Positions 31,527-40,115 of a DNA stretch of 64,000 nt are shown here, in pieces; the first letter of the stretch is position 1, and the number at the start of each line of letters is the position of its first letter. The notes beneath the pieces are model-generated. The model did no database searches. It was not told where the DNA came from and worked only from the letters and a program-made list of their open reading frames with translations. This stretch comes from Hydractinia symbiolongicarpus (Eukaryota > Cnidaria > Hydrozoa > Anthoathecata > Hydractiniidae). Both the position numbers and the translations under genes were made by a program. Location: positions 5,456,001-5,520,000 of the forward strand of contig NC_079885.1 in assembly GCF_029227915.1 (NCBI RefSeq), in the 5' to 3' direction.

Positions 31527-32388
31527 ATGTCTCTTGTAGTTGATTATTTTGAAGGAAAACAAGTGCGATCATTCTCCGTCCAGGGCAAGGGTCTATGCAT
31601 CGTGGCCTCCGATGTTTGGAGGGCTGTAGGGTATGAACAAAGGGCAGGAGTGCAGGCCATTCAGAGACACGTACCTGGTAAGTATAAAATACGGCTTGGT
31701 GACGTTATTACAAATCTCGAGACAGACCTCGTGGGTATAGTTCGATCGAAGTACACCCAACCAAAAACGGTTTTACTGACGGAAGCAGGCCTTTATTGCT
31801 TCCTCCTGAGGTGTGGCAGACCTGAAACAGCCCCATTCCCTGAGTGGGTAGTAGAGGAGGTACTCCCCAGAGAAATGCGAAAACTTACGGAAACCGTTGA
31901 AGAACAGCGTCAATCCCTTGAGAAAAAAGACGTGGTCATCGAAGAAAGAGATATGGCCCTGACACTGCTTAATGATGACCTCGAGGACAGGGATAGCCAG
32001 CTTGTGGTGTTGAATGGTGATCTCGAGGAAAAGGATAGACAGCTTGAAGCACAGTGCCAAGAAAATGCGAGACTTCGTGAAAGGTATGTACCACATGCTA
32101 AAGATGTCCGAAAGGACATTGTGATCATGATTTATCATAAACATACGACTCCTGATGAGGATGAGTTTCACCAACTACCATATTGTTGCGCACGCGTTCA
32201 AAGACGTGCTTTACCCAGCAAAAGAAGATGGTTTAAAGATCAATACCCCAAGTCTGAAGAGATTGACGTTATCGATAATGTCAATAGTATTCACGCATTC
32301 AATAGATTTGCAGAGGAGGGGCACGTAAGAACGACACATATGCCACCTCAAGCTGTAAGAACAGCTATTTGATATTGATATCAAGTAA
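31527..32388 (+). pseudogene. BRO family protein with Bro-N domain
   Basis: Bro-N proteins of baculoviruses, phages and large DNA viruses bind DNA. Residues ~1-110 form the Bro-N domain: VRSFSVQGKGLCIVASDVWR, AVGYEQRAGVQAIQRHV, then LTEAGLYCFLLRCGRPETAP and FPEWVVEEVLPREMRKL. A long coiled coil (residues ~115-195) leads to a C-terminal domain homologous to the preceding gene (IVIMIYHKHTTPDEDEF). A small deletion near 32329 shifts the last codons. A decayed Bro-N also lies in element 3 (57121). Confidence 0.8.
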
Positions 32389-32404
32389 GCGCGCACATGT
32401 TTTT

Positions 32405-32432
32405 TTTTTGTGGATTATCAAAGCCACAAAAA
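32405..32432 (+). terminator. Stem-loop between convergent BRO and integrase genes
   Basis: Nine-base arms (TTTTTGTGG / CCACAAAAA) with a 10-base loop, 16 bp past the BRO stop. The integrase gene ends on the opposite strand at about 32510. Confidence 0.5.
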
Positions 32433-32509
32433 TTACGCTCACGAGTATCAACTGAGCAAGTTGCCCGTAGCGGGGGACTTGATAAAATGACCATCCGACT
32501 CGTAAAATT

Positions 32510-33031
32510 TACCACTCTTTAACATGTTCCGGAGGTACTTCAACATCCTCTGGTACTAGCATGAGGTCCTCCGCTACAAAGCTTCGATCAGGCCCATCTG
32601 CCATATAGTATAACAGCCTCATACCTGTCACGATACGGTCCAGACCTTGAGCATCTTCGCAACCTCACTGGCCTTTTTCGTACGTAAAGGCCTCGCTACC
32701 TTATACCTTGAAGCAACGTCGAGGCCCGTGAGGATGTATTTAGAGGTGTTTCCATAGACTTTGTCATGAGGCATGTGGAGCAAGTTAAATTGGTGCATTT
32801 CATTGGGTTTTGTGATGGTGAAATGCGGGTAATTGATGCGCTTGGGGCCTTTGATATGTCTAAGCCACAGGAGTTGCCGACTCAGCCAGTGAGTGACTCT
32901 CTTTTTAGAAAGGCCAGAGTGTTCAGCGAGTAATTAGATCGCTTTTCGACTGGTCCAGAGATGTTCGGGTTGGTAATAGATTTGACTTAGCTTTTCAGCT
33001 TCTGCCTCGGTAATGATATGTGCTTTCGACA
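32510..33031 (-). pseudogene. Retroviral-type (rve) integrase of Polinton (element 2)
   Basis: The enzyme inserts element ends with a DDE catalytic triad. The N-terminus (MSKAHIITEAEAEKLSQIYY) and the first catalytic strand (YILTGLDVASRYKVARPLRT) are present, followed directly by the C-terminal region (LYYMADGPDRSFVAEDLMLV, VPPEHVKEW). The second Asp and the Glu are lost in a central deletion near 32660. An in-frame stop lies in the N-terminal helix. The start follows GATGTAATAAAC. Confidence 0.8.
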
Positions 33032-33062
33032 TGTTTATTACATCTCGAAAAAAAAATGTTCC

Positions 33063-33452
33063 TTACATATACTTGTACACCGCGAAACCGAGCATAGCCA
33101 AGGATCCTACGATGAACGTGAGCTCACCGTCTTGTTGCTGTTTGCTTGGTGTTTGGAAGTCGGATAACTTAGGGGCCTTCTCGATCGTCGCGACATAATA
33201 ATCTCGCATCCCCTCATCAAACTCCTTCAGCCACCGCACCACGCTGTTCCTCCCTTCTCTTGTTATATGTATCAATCTTTGCCTCTCACGTACCCACGCT
33301 GCTTGAACTTCTTGTAATTGTTTGATAGCTTTATCGTGTCGTTTGCCCTCTTCGTCGCTATGGCCACCGAGTTTGCTGAATAGGAAATTTGATCCGCTGA
33401 ATGCTAATGCATTTATAGCAGCGCCTGCAACGCGGACGCCGATTATTGCCAT
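33063..33452 (-). CDS. Putative membrane protein adjoining the integrase (element 2)
   Basis: 129 residues, intact. An N-terminal Ala-rich hydrophobic region (VRVAGAAINALAFSGSNFLF), a charged helical middle with DEEGKRHDKAIKQLQEVQAA, and a C-terminal membrane segment (FIVGSLAMLGFAVYKYM). The homologue in element 1 (41414-41770) keeps KQQQDGELTF-like and AYKYM. C-tail-anchored virion protein is a guess from form and position. Confidence 0.6.
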   Translation of the reverse strand: MAIIGVRVAGAAINALAFSGSNFLFSKLGGHSDEEGKRHDKAIKQLQEVQAAWVRERQRLIHITREGRNSVVRWLKEFDEGMRDYYVATIEKAPKLSDFQTPSKQQQDGELTFIVGSLAMLGFAVYKYM

Positions 33453-33459
33453 TATTCTG

Positions 33460-33766
33460 TAATGAAGCGGTTGCCTTTAGACATGTTCTCACTCGCCCAC
33501 ATAGGTTGAGTATTAAGATAGTGCAGCCTTCTGCTGACCTCGTCAAGCGATGGAGCAACACCATTTTTCTTTTATTGAATTGGCACCTTATGATCGATAT
33601 GCCAGTTACCATAATTGTCCCATGTCATCCCTTCAGTGAACTGGGCTTCAATATGAGTCCGCAGTGTAGCTATATAACACCCCAGGTACTCTTGAGACCT
33701 GTGTTCCTTATTGCCCTTTAGAAAAAAGCGATTGAAGTTTGAACATTTCTTGCTCTCTTCCATCAT
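33460..33766 (-). pseudogene. HNH endonuclease (element 2)
   Basis: An HNH nuclease cuts DNA using His and Asn/His residues on a ββα-metal fold. Seen are YLGCYIATLRTHIEAQFTEG, the core WDNYGNWHIDHKVPI and, past an in-frame TAA after the Q, HYLNTQPMWASENMSKGNRF. These are the usual three blocks in order. The N-terminus looks cut short. A decayed copy with Cys-His repeats is in element 3 (55380-55925). It may be a free-standing homing-type gene carried by the element. Confidence 0.75.
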
Positions 33767-33770
33767 TTTT

Positions 33771-33797
33771 TTTTGGTAAACCTCAGGCTTACCAAAA
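33771..33797 (-). terminator. Stem-loop 3' of the capsid gene (element 2)
   Basis: Nine-base arms TTTTGGTAA / TTACCAAAA with a 9-base loop, 21 bp beyond the capsid stop at 33818 and ahead of the HNH start. Confidence 0.5.
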
Positions 33798-33817
33798 CAA
33801 GTTTCGTAGGACTCTTC

Positions 33818-34794
33818 TAGTACTCCGTGCTATGCCATCTACCATCTAAGATGTTAAGCTGTGCATCATGCAGTAAGTAAATATGAATATCCCCAGTTCC
33901 ACTTTCTTCGTCATGTGGAGAGTTATACCGGCTGACAACCTCTGTAGAGGCCTTCCAGAACCGTGCAAGCTATGATCGGGTGTCGCTTTGAAATAAATGA
34001 ACAGGGCGTAACGTTGGCTGAAGAACTGACCGATGGTCACTTCCGAGTCGTGGCTACCAAAGAGTTCAACGACTTGTTGGAGATGGTCCTTGAGTAGCAT
34101 GGCGTGCGAATATAGTTCGTTAGGCTCACCTTCCACCGTGATCGCGATTTTCTCGATCTTGGCGTTGTAGAAGACCTCATTAGCGCCAGCATAAGCTTTC
34201 ACTTTTCCAGGATCTACGAATAGTAGTACGACGCCCTTCAAGCTCTTGGCAGGAGTGTCGATTTGCAAGTTGTAGGAGGTGTCGGCTTTATTCAGGATTA
34301 CCACCTTGCTTCTCAAGATCCGTTCTATACGCTGCCACGATCGCCTCTTCTTCATCATTTCCTGCAGTGGGGTCGCTAGCTTTTACTTGTAGAGCGCAGA
34401 TTCTACCATCGTTGGGATTGATGCCCTCAAGAATCAAATTGTTCTCGCGCTCAAATTTTGGCAGCCACAAGTCCCTATACATTCCGAGGACATTAAAATC
34501 GCTGATGTTTTGCACTTCGTGACCGTTCAGGCTTATGCGAAGGTTCAGAACCAGGGCTTTGGCGATGTTGCTGACGATGGTGCGTTTGGTGTTGGTACCA
34601 GTAAGCTCCAAGTTAAAGAGGAGTTTAAGAGAACCTGGGAGAATTACATCATCCAAATTGGGTACGTCCACGTACAAGTCTTCGTTCTGATTGATCGTGC
34701 TAGTGTTGTAGGAGATTTTAATACGCTGTTTCTTGCCTTTCATGGCCAGCATAGTGTTTAGTTCCTTGTGAGGATCTAGCTTAGTTCCGTACAT
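33818..34794 (-). pseudogene. Major capsid-like protein (element 2), internal deletion
   Basis: The N-terminal half (QRIKISYNTSTINQNEDLYV; LNLRISLNGHEVQNISDFN; LEGINPNDGRICALQVK) and C-terminal half (SEVTIGQFFSQRYALFIYFK; SLHGSGRPLQRLSAGITLHM) match the longer element 1 copy at 40116. About 110 residues in the middle are missing, and the frame shifts at the deletion (34330) and near the end. A double jelly-roll hexon-like fold is inferred from length, β-rich pattern and position. The start follows GCCTACAATAA. Confidence 0.65.
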
Positions 34795-34822
34795 TTATTG
34801 TAGGCAATTACGGATTGAATAA
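34795..34822. promoter_or_regulatory. Divergent promoter of capsid and acidic genes (element 2)
   Basis: 28 bp separate the two ATGs. Each end reads AATAA next to its ATG (TACAATAA and TTGAATAA on the respective strands). Element 1 has the same gene pair 29 bp apart at 40087-40115. Confidence 0.6.
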
Positions 34823-35401
34823 ATGCCGATTAATCCAATATATGAAGGAGATGACTTTACGTCGGAGGAAGGCATTCAATATGAGGATGAGGAATTCAGT
34901 AGCGCGAGTGAGATTCAAGCACTACACCAGTAACACATTCGGGAGGTACCACGATGGGGCAACACAGTAAGGCAGGAGCTAGCAAGATCCAAAGTTGATA
35001 ATCTTTACGAAGCCCTTAGCGATGAGCTGGGAGAGCCGAGTGCGAGATACTATAACAAGTTTGAGGTCGACGGGAACCAGTATTTATACGATGGTATAGA
35101 GCTCACGAAAAATAATGGTGAAATTAGGAAAGCCTCTGCGATAGTTGGGGATCTAGATGAGGGACGATTGCGAGCCATGGGGTTTACCGATTATACTACA
35201 CCACACAAGGGCAATAAGACGATGGCTCAGAAACTCCTTAACGAATTGGATGATGTCAATGAAAATGCTGATGACATCGAAATGTTGACGCTACTCGGGA
35301 ACGTGCTCGATGACACGGAGAGCCTGATCGAAGATACTTCCTTTGGCGGGGATGTCACAGAGCGTGAAAAAGAGGGCTCAACCTCGAGCTTCCAACGCTA
35401 A
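34823..35401 (+). pseudogene. Acidic conserved protein (element 2)
   Basis: 193 codons with one internal TAA (34931). Strongly acidic at the N-terminus (EGDDFTSEEGIQYEDEEFSS) and C-terminus. The middle has SKVDNLYEALSDELGEPSAR and LRAMGFTDYTTPHKGNKTMA, which align with SKVESLYANLRDGLGMTPDA and IAFDNYQTPNKCSKVEAHNL in element 1. Divergent from the capsid gene and followed closely by the coiled-coil gene. Function unknown; probably virion-related. Confidence 0.55.
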
Positions 35402-35416
35402 GAGGCGATCTGAGGA

Positions 35417-36012
35417 ATGATCTTCTACGATAGTGAGATAGACAAAGCAGAGGCCAAGGTGAAACATCTCGAGAGCAAGAAAGCTACGCCTGGAGTATCT
35501 GAGGAGCAGCTAGCTATCTGGAATGAAGACATCGCGAAGGCCAGGGAAAAGATAGAGGAACTCCGTGATCAGAAGGAAGAAGCACGAAAAGCGTACGGGT
35601 TACTTTCCTCAGGCACCCATACCCAACTGAAAGGGATCATAGAGACTCTGATGAAGATTGCCGGGGATGATACATCTTTACTAGAAAAGCTCAAAATTCT
35701 CTTCAAGGAACAAGGCTTGACCATCGCGAGCATCGTCTCCGCCGTTGGCTTGCTTGTGTCAACCATCTTACTCGCTGTTACAGATGGCGGAGGTGCTGCT
35801 GGAGGTGCTGCTGCTGGAAGTACAGCCGGCAAGGGTTTTGTACGGAAACAGTTTGAAAAACTCGGGAGAATTTTGAAGTAATTAGCAGGTAAGGCTGGCT
35901 TAGCGTTGCCGGGGATTATTGGTAGTGTTTTATCGTTCTTTTTCAGCAGCGAGAGTTGTTGCTGTGGGTATTGTTGTGGCTTACGTCGGGGCTAAGAGGG
36001 GAAAAAGCTCGT
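35417..36012 (+). pseudogene. Coiled-coil membrane protein (element 2)
   Basis: A long N-terminal coiled coil (IDKAEAKVKHLESK; IAKAREKIEELRDQKEEARK), a membrane segment (TIASIVSAVGLLVSTILLAV), an Ala/Gly-rich linker (GGAAGGAAAGSTAGKGF) and a C-terminal hydrophobic anchor (AARVVAVGIVVAYVGAKRGK). A TAA at 35879 and a frameshift separate the last ~40 codons. This is the counterpart of the element 1 gene that element 2 destroyed. Confidence 0.6.
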
Positions 36013-36020
36013 AAATTCAC

Positions 36021-36048
36021 GTCTAATTTGTTGATCAACAGATTAGAC
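36021..36048. terminator. Near-perfect palindrome between convergent genes (element 2)
   Basis: 28 bases: GTCTAAT, T, the perfect palindrome TGTTGATCAACA, G, ATTAGAC. It lies 8 bp after the coiled-coil stop and abuts the end of the minus-strand virion gene. Confidence 0.6.
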
Positions 36049-37191
36049 TTACTTCCACCAAATATATGCGAGGATCAGTCCTACTATCGCCGTGATAACG
36101 GTAGCCTTGGTATTCTCATGACAATCCGCAGGCCTGATCTGGTGGGGTGGGATCCTGCCACGTTTCATGACTTTGTGCTTGATGTTTCGTCGACTGCAAG
36201 ATCCTTCCAAGGAGTTCGTTAACGACCCCCTTCCCAGCGTTAATCTGCGGGTTAACACCAATCGAGAAGTACCCCTTAGATGAGTATCTTGTTCGTGTAT
36301 TTCAAAACATTCCCTATATGAAGGCTCATGTTGCTAGGAATCATGTATACTCCATGAGCAACCGAGAATCAAACTTGGACCGTGCATACTTGAGCACATT
36401 TTAGAATCGCCTTATTTCCTCACCCGTGTCACCAGGCATTGTGATCAAATTCTCAAATTTTGTCAAGTATAGACGCTGCGCATAGATCGAACTACCTTCA
36501 TTGCCAATGATGTTGGACCTCGCGTTAGCTTGGCTCTGAACTATGAGGTAAGCGTAAAATTTTACGCTTTGGGAAAGCTTCTCCACGCCTATACGAGTGA
36601 GACCCTGGGAGGTTTCGATAATCCATCGACACCATGAATCTTCATCGAAATAACTAGACCCGCTGCCGGGATAGTCCTCGCGAATAGCTTGCCAGCTACT
36701 GAACAAGGGTTCGTTCCTCCACTCGCTCTCGCTGTCGCTTACCCCAAATTTACGTGCTAATTGATGGAACTTTTGCATGTTGAAAGGGTTGTTGAGACTT
36801 CGAAACCTATCGGAACACGGTAGAGACAGTTCAAGATCTTGAAGGATTTTACGAATCTGGAAGTACACGTGGAAGCAGTAAACGGAACGAACCAGAGGCA
36901 AAGAGTTGGTTAGACGCTGCATAGAAATACTACAAGCTGAAGTAGCGCAGTAGGTAGAAAAATTGAGCTGAGTGGACCAGAGGCGGAAGGGGTTGCTTTG
37001 CCATGTATTCAACACTGCATCAGAATAGAATTCGTAGTCGACAAAAATGTTGGGAATTTCACCATGAACGAGGACCCCTTCGCATCAATCACGATGTCTT
37101 GTGTTGAGAGATCATCACCCTTGAGTCTCTCGAGATAGCGCCCATGTGTAGGGACATACTTTGCTTTGGGGTTATACGAGTAAATGCTCAT
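36049..37191 (-). pseudogene. Large putative virion protein with C-terminal anchor (element 2)
   Basis: Begins MSIYSYNPKAKYVPTHGRYL, breaks at about 37009, and continues for 204 codons (STYCATSACSISMQRL; YCFHVYFQIRKILQDLELSL; GLTRIGVEKLSQSVKFYAYL). After more frame breaks it ends in the membrane anchor TAIVGLILAYIWWK. Homologues are at 18693 (element 1) and 52354 (element 3). Role in the particle is inferred from gene neighbourhood only. Confidence 0.55.
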
Positions 37192-37210
37192 GTTTATTTA
37201 AAGAAACATG
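37189..37210. promoter_or_regulatory. Divergent start-codon palindrome (element 2)
   Basis: CATGTTTATTTAAAGAAACATG is an inverted repeat with one mismatched pair. The outer CAT and ATG are the two start codons, 16 bp apart. It is the counterpart of 18667-18695. Confidence 0.65.
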
Positions 37211-37854
37211 AGAAAGCTGTATATAACAGATATAGAGAAACCTACGATATTTGAAGACTACCTAGGTCAGGACACGAGGATCGCTCTAAGGTCTATCAGT
37301 ATCCGCCCCAAGCATCTCTACAAAAAGGGCGAGTTCAACATATATAAAGCGAGGACCGATATAAATATCGGACCGTTGGGAGTCCTCATCTCAATCGAGC
37401 CGGGTTGTATTGAATCAAGGATCTAGCGGCCATAGTCAACAGTTAATCTAAGGGCAAGATCAAGCTCTCTGTGCTCAGGAGCGGAGTCTGCAGACTCTGG
37501 GTTGAGAAGGGATACGGTGTGTTAATTGATCAACCACTGCAGGACATTATGGGTTATGGGGCTGATGCCAAGGTACTATTCACAGAGGGAGACCATGGCA
37601 GCCGCTACAAGACTGACGTTCACCAGCGGCTGAGACTCACGTGTAACCAGTTGGATAAGGATTACTGTCTTTTAAATGGTGAGAAATCCAAAATACTGGC
37701 AATGCTCCTCATCAAAGAGTTGACTGATTGGGGGGACATGCTTACCTGGAGTTTTGATAACTCCGTATACCTCCCACTTAAGGGTTCAACAGACAGGCTG
37801 GAGTTTATGCTCATCAACGAGTATCTTTCGCGGGAATTACCATCCATTTGCTGA
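37208..37854 (+). pseudogene. Penton-like minor capsid protein candidate (element 2)
   Basis: Begins MRKLYITDIEKPTIFEDYLG and continues with RIALRSISIRPKHLYKKGEF to a TAG at 37424; after a short gap it resumes with IKLSVLRSGVCRLWVEKGYG, LIDQPLQDIMGYG and a C-terminal MLTWSFDNSVYLPLKGSTDR. The size (~215 residues), β-rich pattern and strand order fit a single jelly-roll vertex protein. The family call is inferred. Protein Z starts 10 bp after its end. Confidence 0.5.
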
Positions 37855-37864
37855 TAGAATAAAT

Positions 37865-38443
37865 ATGAGCAAAATTACAAAGCTTTATACGAGCCTACGG
37901 GGGGCTCCTCATGAGGGAGAGGCTGATGAAGGCCAAGTGTACAGACTAAAGAAAATCGAGGGAGTCGAGCAATACCTGCGTAATGAGATTAAAGAGCGGG
38001 ACAAACTCGCTAAAAAGTTGAAAATGCCTGGTACGTGGGTTAGATACACTGATCATGGATTACTCGCTATAAGTGTTATTACTTCGGGCGTTGGAATTGG
38101 TAGTATGCTATCCGGAATTGGTGTACCGCTCGCCGTAGCAATGGGGGGTATCGCGATCGCTGTGGGGTTGGGGCAAGCAGGTCTGAGGAATACGGGGAAG
38201 AGGCTAGATGTCAAAAGCAAAAAGCACGAAAGCATCAGACTGCTGGCAGAGATCAAACTTAACTCTGTTGTCGAACTTATCAGTAGAGCTGTGGAAATTG
38301 AGGTGATTAGCGATTATGAATTCGGCTTGATTATGCAGGAAAAGCAACGCTATATGCTACTCAAGGAGCAGATACGTCAACGAACAAGAAAGATCGTAGA
38401 TTCTCTTAATGATCGGGAGCGACAGCAGCTGTTTGAGAAGTAA
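37865..38443 (+). CDS. Conserved protein Z of Polintons (element 2)
   Basis: 192 residues, intact from ATG 37865, which follows GATAGAATAAAT. An N-terminal charged helix (YRLKKIEGVEQYLRNEIKER) leads to a Gly-rich hydrophobic hairpin (residues ~60-100, VGIGSMLSGIGVPLAVAMGG), then a helical part with SKKHESIRLLAEIKLNSVVE and ISDYEFGLIMQEKQRYMLLK. The hairpin looks membrane-active. The element 1 homologue is at 17465-18093. It is one of the few unbroken genes of element 2. No function known. Confidence 0.7.
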   Translation: MSKITKLYTSLRGAPHEGEADEGQVYRLKKIEGVEQYLRNEIKERDKLAKKLKMPGTWVRYTDHGLLAISVITSGVGIGSMLSGIGVPLAVAMGGIAIAVGLGQAGLRNTGKRLDVKSKKHESIRLLAEIKLNSVVELISRAVEIEVISDYEFGLIMQEKQRYMLLKEQIRQRTRKIVDSLNDRERQQLFEK

Positions 38444-38560
38444 TGTATAAGTAATACCAGGACTAGCACAGCATTTTGCCCTGTATGAGGAGTCTCCGTT
38501 GGCATTGAAGGCGTATGTCGTAGTCGTCGAGGGCCACTTCACTGTCGTCGCATTGTTCCT

Positions 38561-38845
38561 TCATCGTTTATTTGACACCCCCCACAAGATCTCAAGCCTG
38601 GCCTTTTCATCCTCGGAGAAACACCGATCCGTAACCCTGTCGGGATGCCATGCCATTGGAAGCAACTCCTCCTTAATTCTGAACTTTGTCGCTTTCCGCT
38701 GACGATAGACCCCGAGCAGCCGGGGATACCTCTCCACCACCCTGTTACACATGTCCCGGTCAACGAACCAATCCGGAACATATTTGAACAGCCAGGGATA
38801 GCTCTCCACCATCCTGGTACAGTTTTCCCGTGCATTGGAAGACAT
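38561..38845 (-). CDS. DUF4116-like repeat protein, Polinton cargo
   Basis: 94 residues, intact, starting right after CTCATAATAAA. Two short repeats with a C...V..YP..L pattern are seen: NCTRMVESYPWLFKYVPDWF and MCNRVVERYPRLLGVYRQ. The end is WHPDRVTDRCFSEDEKARLE. This resembles the DUF4116 repeats common in giant viruses and protists. It is the last gene before the right inverted repeat and has no counterpart in element 1. Confidence 0.5.
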   Translation of the reverse strand: MSSNARENCTRMVESYPWLFKYVPDWFVDRDMCNRVVERYPRLLGVYRQRKATKFRIKEELLPMAWHPDRVTDRCFSEDEKARLEILWGVSNKR

Positions 38846-38903
38846 TTTATTATGAGTCCAGTCTCAAATATCGTTCTGGCTTTGAGTAATGGACTTTCCC
38901 CTA

Positions 38904-39086
38904 CTCAATTGCACAGTCTCTATTTTCGTTGATGTCAGCATTATTCCCGCTAGTCGCTATTGCGCATGCGTGGGATTTTATCGGAATCGGATTTGGTTTC
39001 GGATTTGTCGGAATTAGGATTTCAGATTTCGGGAATTTGTCTTCGTCGTCCGTCGACTGCCCCAGAACGAACATTTTCCTATCTCT
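38904..39086 (-). repeat. Element 2 right terminal inverted repeat
   Basis: Inverted copy of 20180-20360. The element ends at ATCTCT (39081-39086), followed by target copy CCCTC. Confidence 0.9.
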
Positions 39087-39480
39087 CCCTCCTCCTGTAA
39101 CGGAGAGTACAATGGTGCTTATCAATAGACCAATAGCTGAGAGGATACTCGCTATGGTTATCCCCTGCTCCCGGAAAAGGGTTTTAAGTTTCTCCAGCAA
39201 GGGCATGTCATCCCCGGCAATCTTCATCAACTCGGACTTAATATTCTTCAGATGCCTAAAAACATCGGACTATGCCTCAGTGCAACCTTTCTATCCCTCT
39301 TCAATTTATCAATCTCCTTTTCAAGATCGGCAATGTCCTGAAACCTTCGGACCCCGGCCTTCTGCTTCTTGAGTTCTTTCATTTTACCCTCCTTCCTCTT
39401 GATTCCGCTATCATATAAAATAATTTTACCCTTTAATTCCTTGATGTTATTCTGCAAGGTTTCAATTTCGGATTTTAATC
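39087..39480 (-). pseudogene. Coiled-coil membrane protein, N-terminal half (element 1)
   Basis: Encodes coiled coil (NNIKELKGKIILYDSGIKRK; IADLEKEIDKLKRDRKVALR) and membrane segment (TIASILSAIGLLISTIVLSV) up to TGGG, where element 2 begins. The remainder is at 19921-20179. A frameshift lies near 39250. The end of the acidic gene overlaps its start as ATGA (39479-39482). Confidence 0.75.
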
Positions 39481-40086
39481 ATCCTATATTAATATCCTCC
39501 TCTTGATCGATACTGGCAAATGAAGTATCTACAAAACCCTCTACATCATATGCTTCTAATGTTTCCATTTGAATTATCTCACCCTCCTCCTCCTTCAACA
39601 AGGGCTCCTCCTCACCACTATTTACAAGGTCATTAACATCCTGGATAAGATTATGGGCCTCTACCTTGCTACACTTGTTGGGTGTTTGATAATTATCAAA
39701 AGCTATGCCCGCCATACGCGTACTGCCCAACCTACTCTGAAGCCGTCCAATGGTTGGAAAATTACCACCTTGCAACGTGAGTACTACTTCCCGTAGGGAT
39801 CTTTTCTCCGTCACAACCTTTTTTATGATAAGTTGGTTTTCATCCACCATTTTAAACCTATCGTAATGCATCGCATCTGGTGTCATTCCCAGCCCATCTC
39901 TAAGATTTGCGTATAGGCTTTCAACCTTCGATTTTAATAGCGTGTCCTCGGCCGACTCCGTGGGTCCTCGATGTTCCAGGAAGTTGCTACGTCGATTGTT
40001 GGGTATCTTCATTATCATCCTTATCATCCCTACCCATGTTATCCTCATGCGTGAAATCGTAATCAAAATACTGGATTAGTTGGCAT
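39479..40086 (-). pseudogene. Acidic conserved protein (element 1)
   Basis: Starts MPTNPVF as in element 2 (MPINPIY), then loses frame. The long open part (40066-39479) contains SKVESLYANLRDGLGMTPDA, a variable middle and an acidic end (EEEPLLKEEEGEIIQME). It is divergent from the capsid gene with 29 bp between starts. Confidence 0.55.
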
Positions 40087-40115
40087 TTATTTAAATATTT
40101 TCCTTATATTATAAA
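40087..40115. promoter_or_regulatory. Divergent promoter of capsid and acidic genes (element 1)
   Basis: The 29 bp are entirely A/T apart from two C: TTATATTATAAA runs to the capsid ATG, and AATATTTAAATAA to the acidic-gene ATG on the other strand. It is equivalent to 34795-34822. Confidence 0.6.

Larger units (their letters stand above)
20180..39086 (+). mobile_element. Inner Polinton/Maverick (element 2), nested in element 1
   Basis: The element starts AGAGATAGGAAAATG and ends CATTTTCCTATCTCT, with ~182 bp terminal inverted repeats and 5-bp CCCTC flanks. Length is 18.9 kb, or ~14.2 kb without the CR1-like LINE. It carries polymerase, membrane proteins, X, ATPase, two BRO-type genes, integrase, HNH endonuclease, capsid-like genes and Z, in the same order as element 1 but inverted in the chromosome. 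It lies inside the coiled-coil gene of element 1, so it is the younger insertion. Confidence 0.9.
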
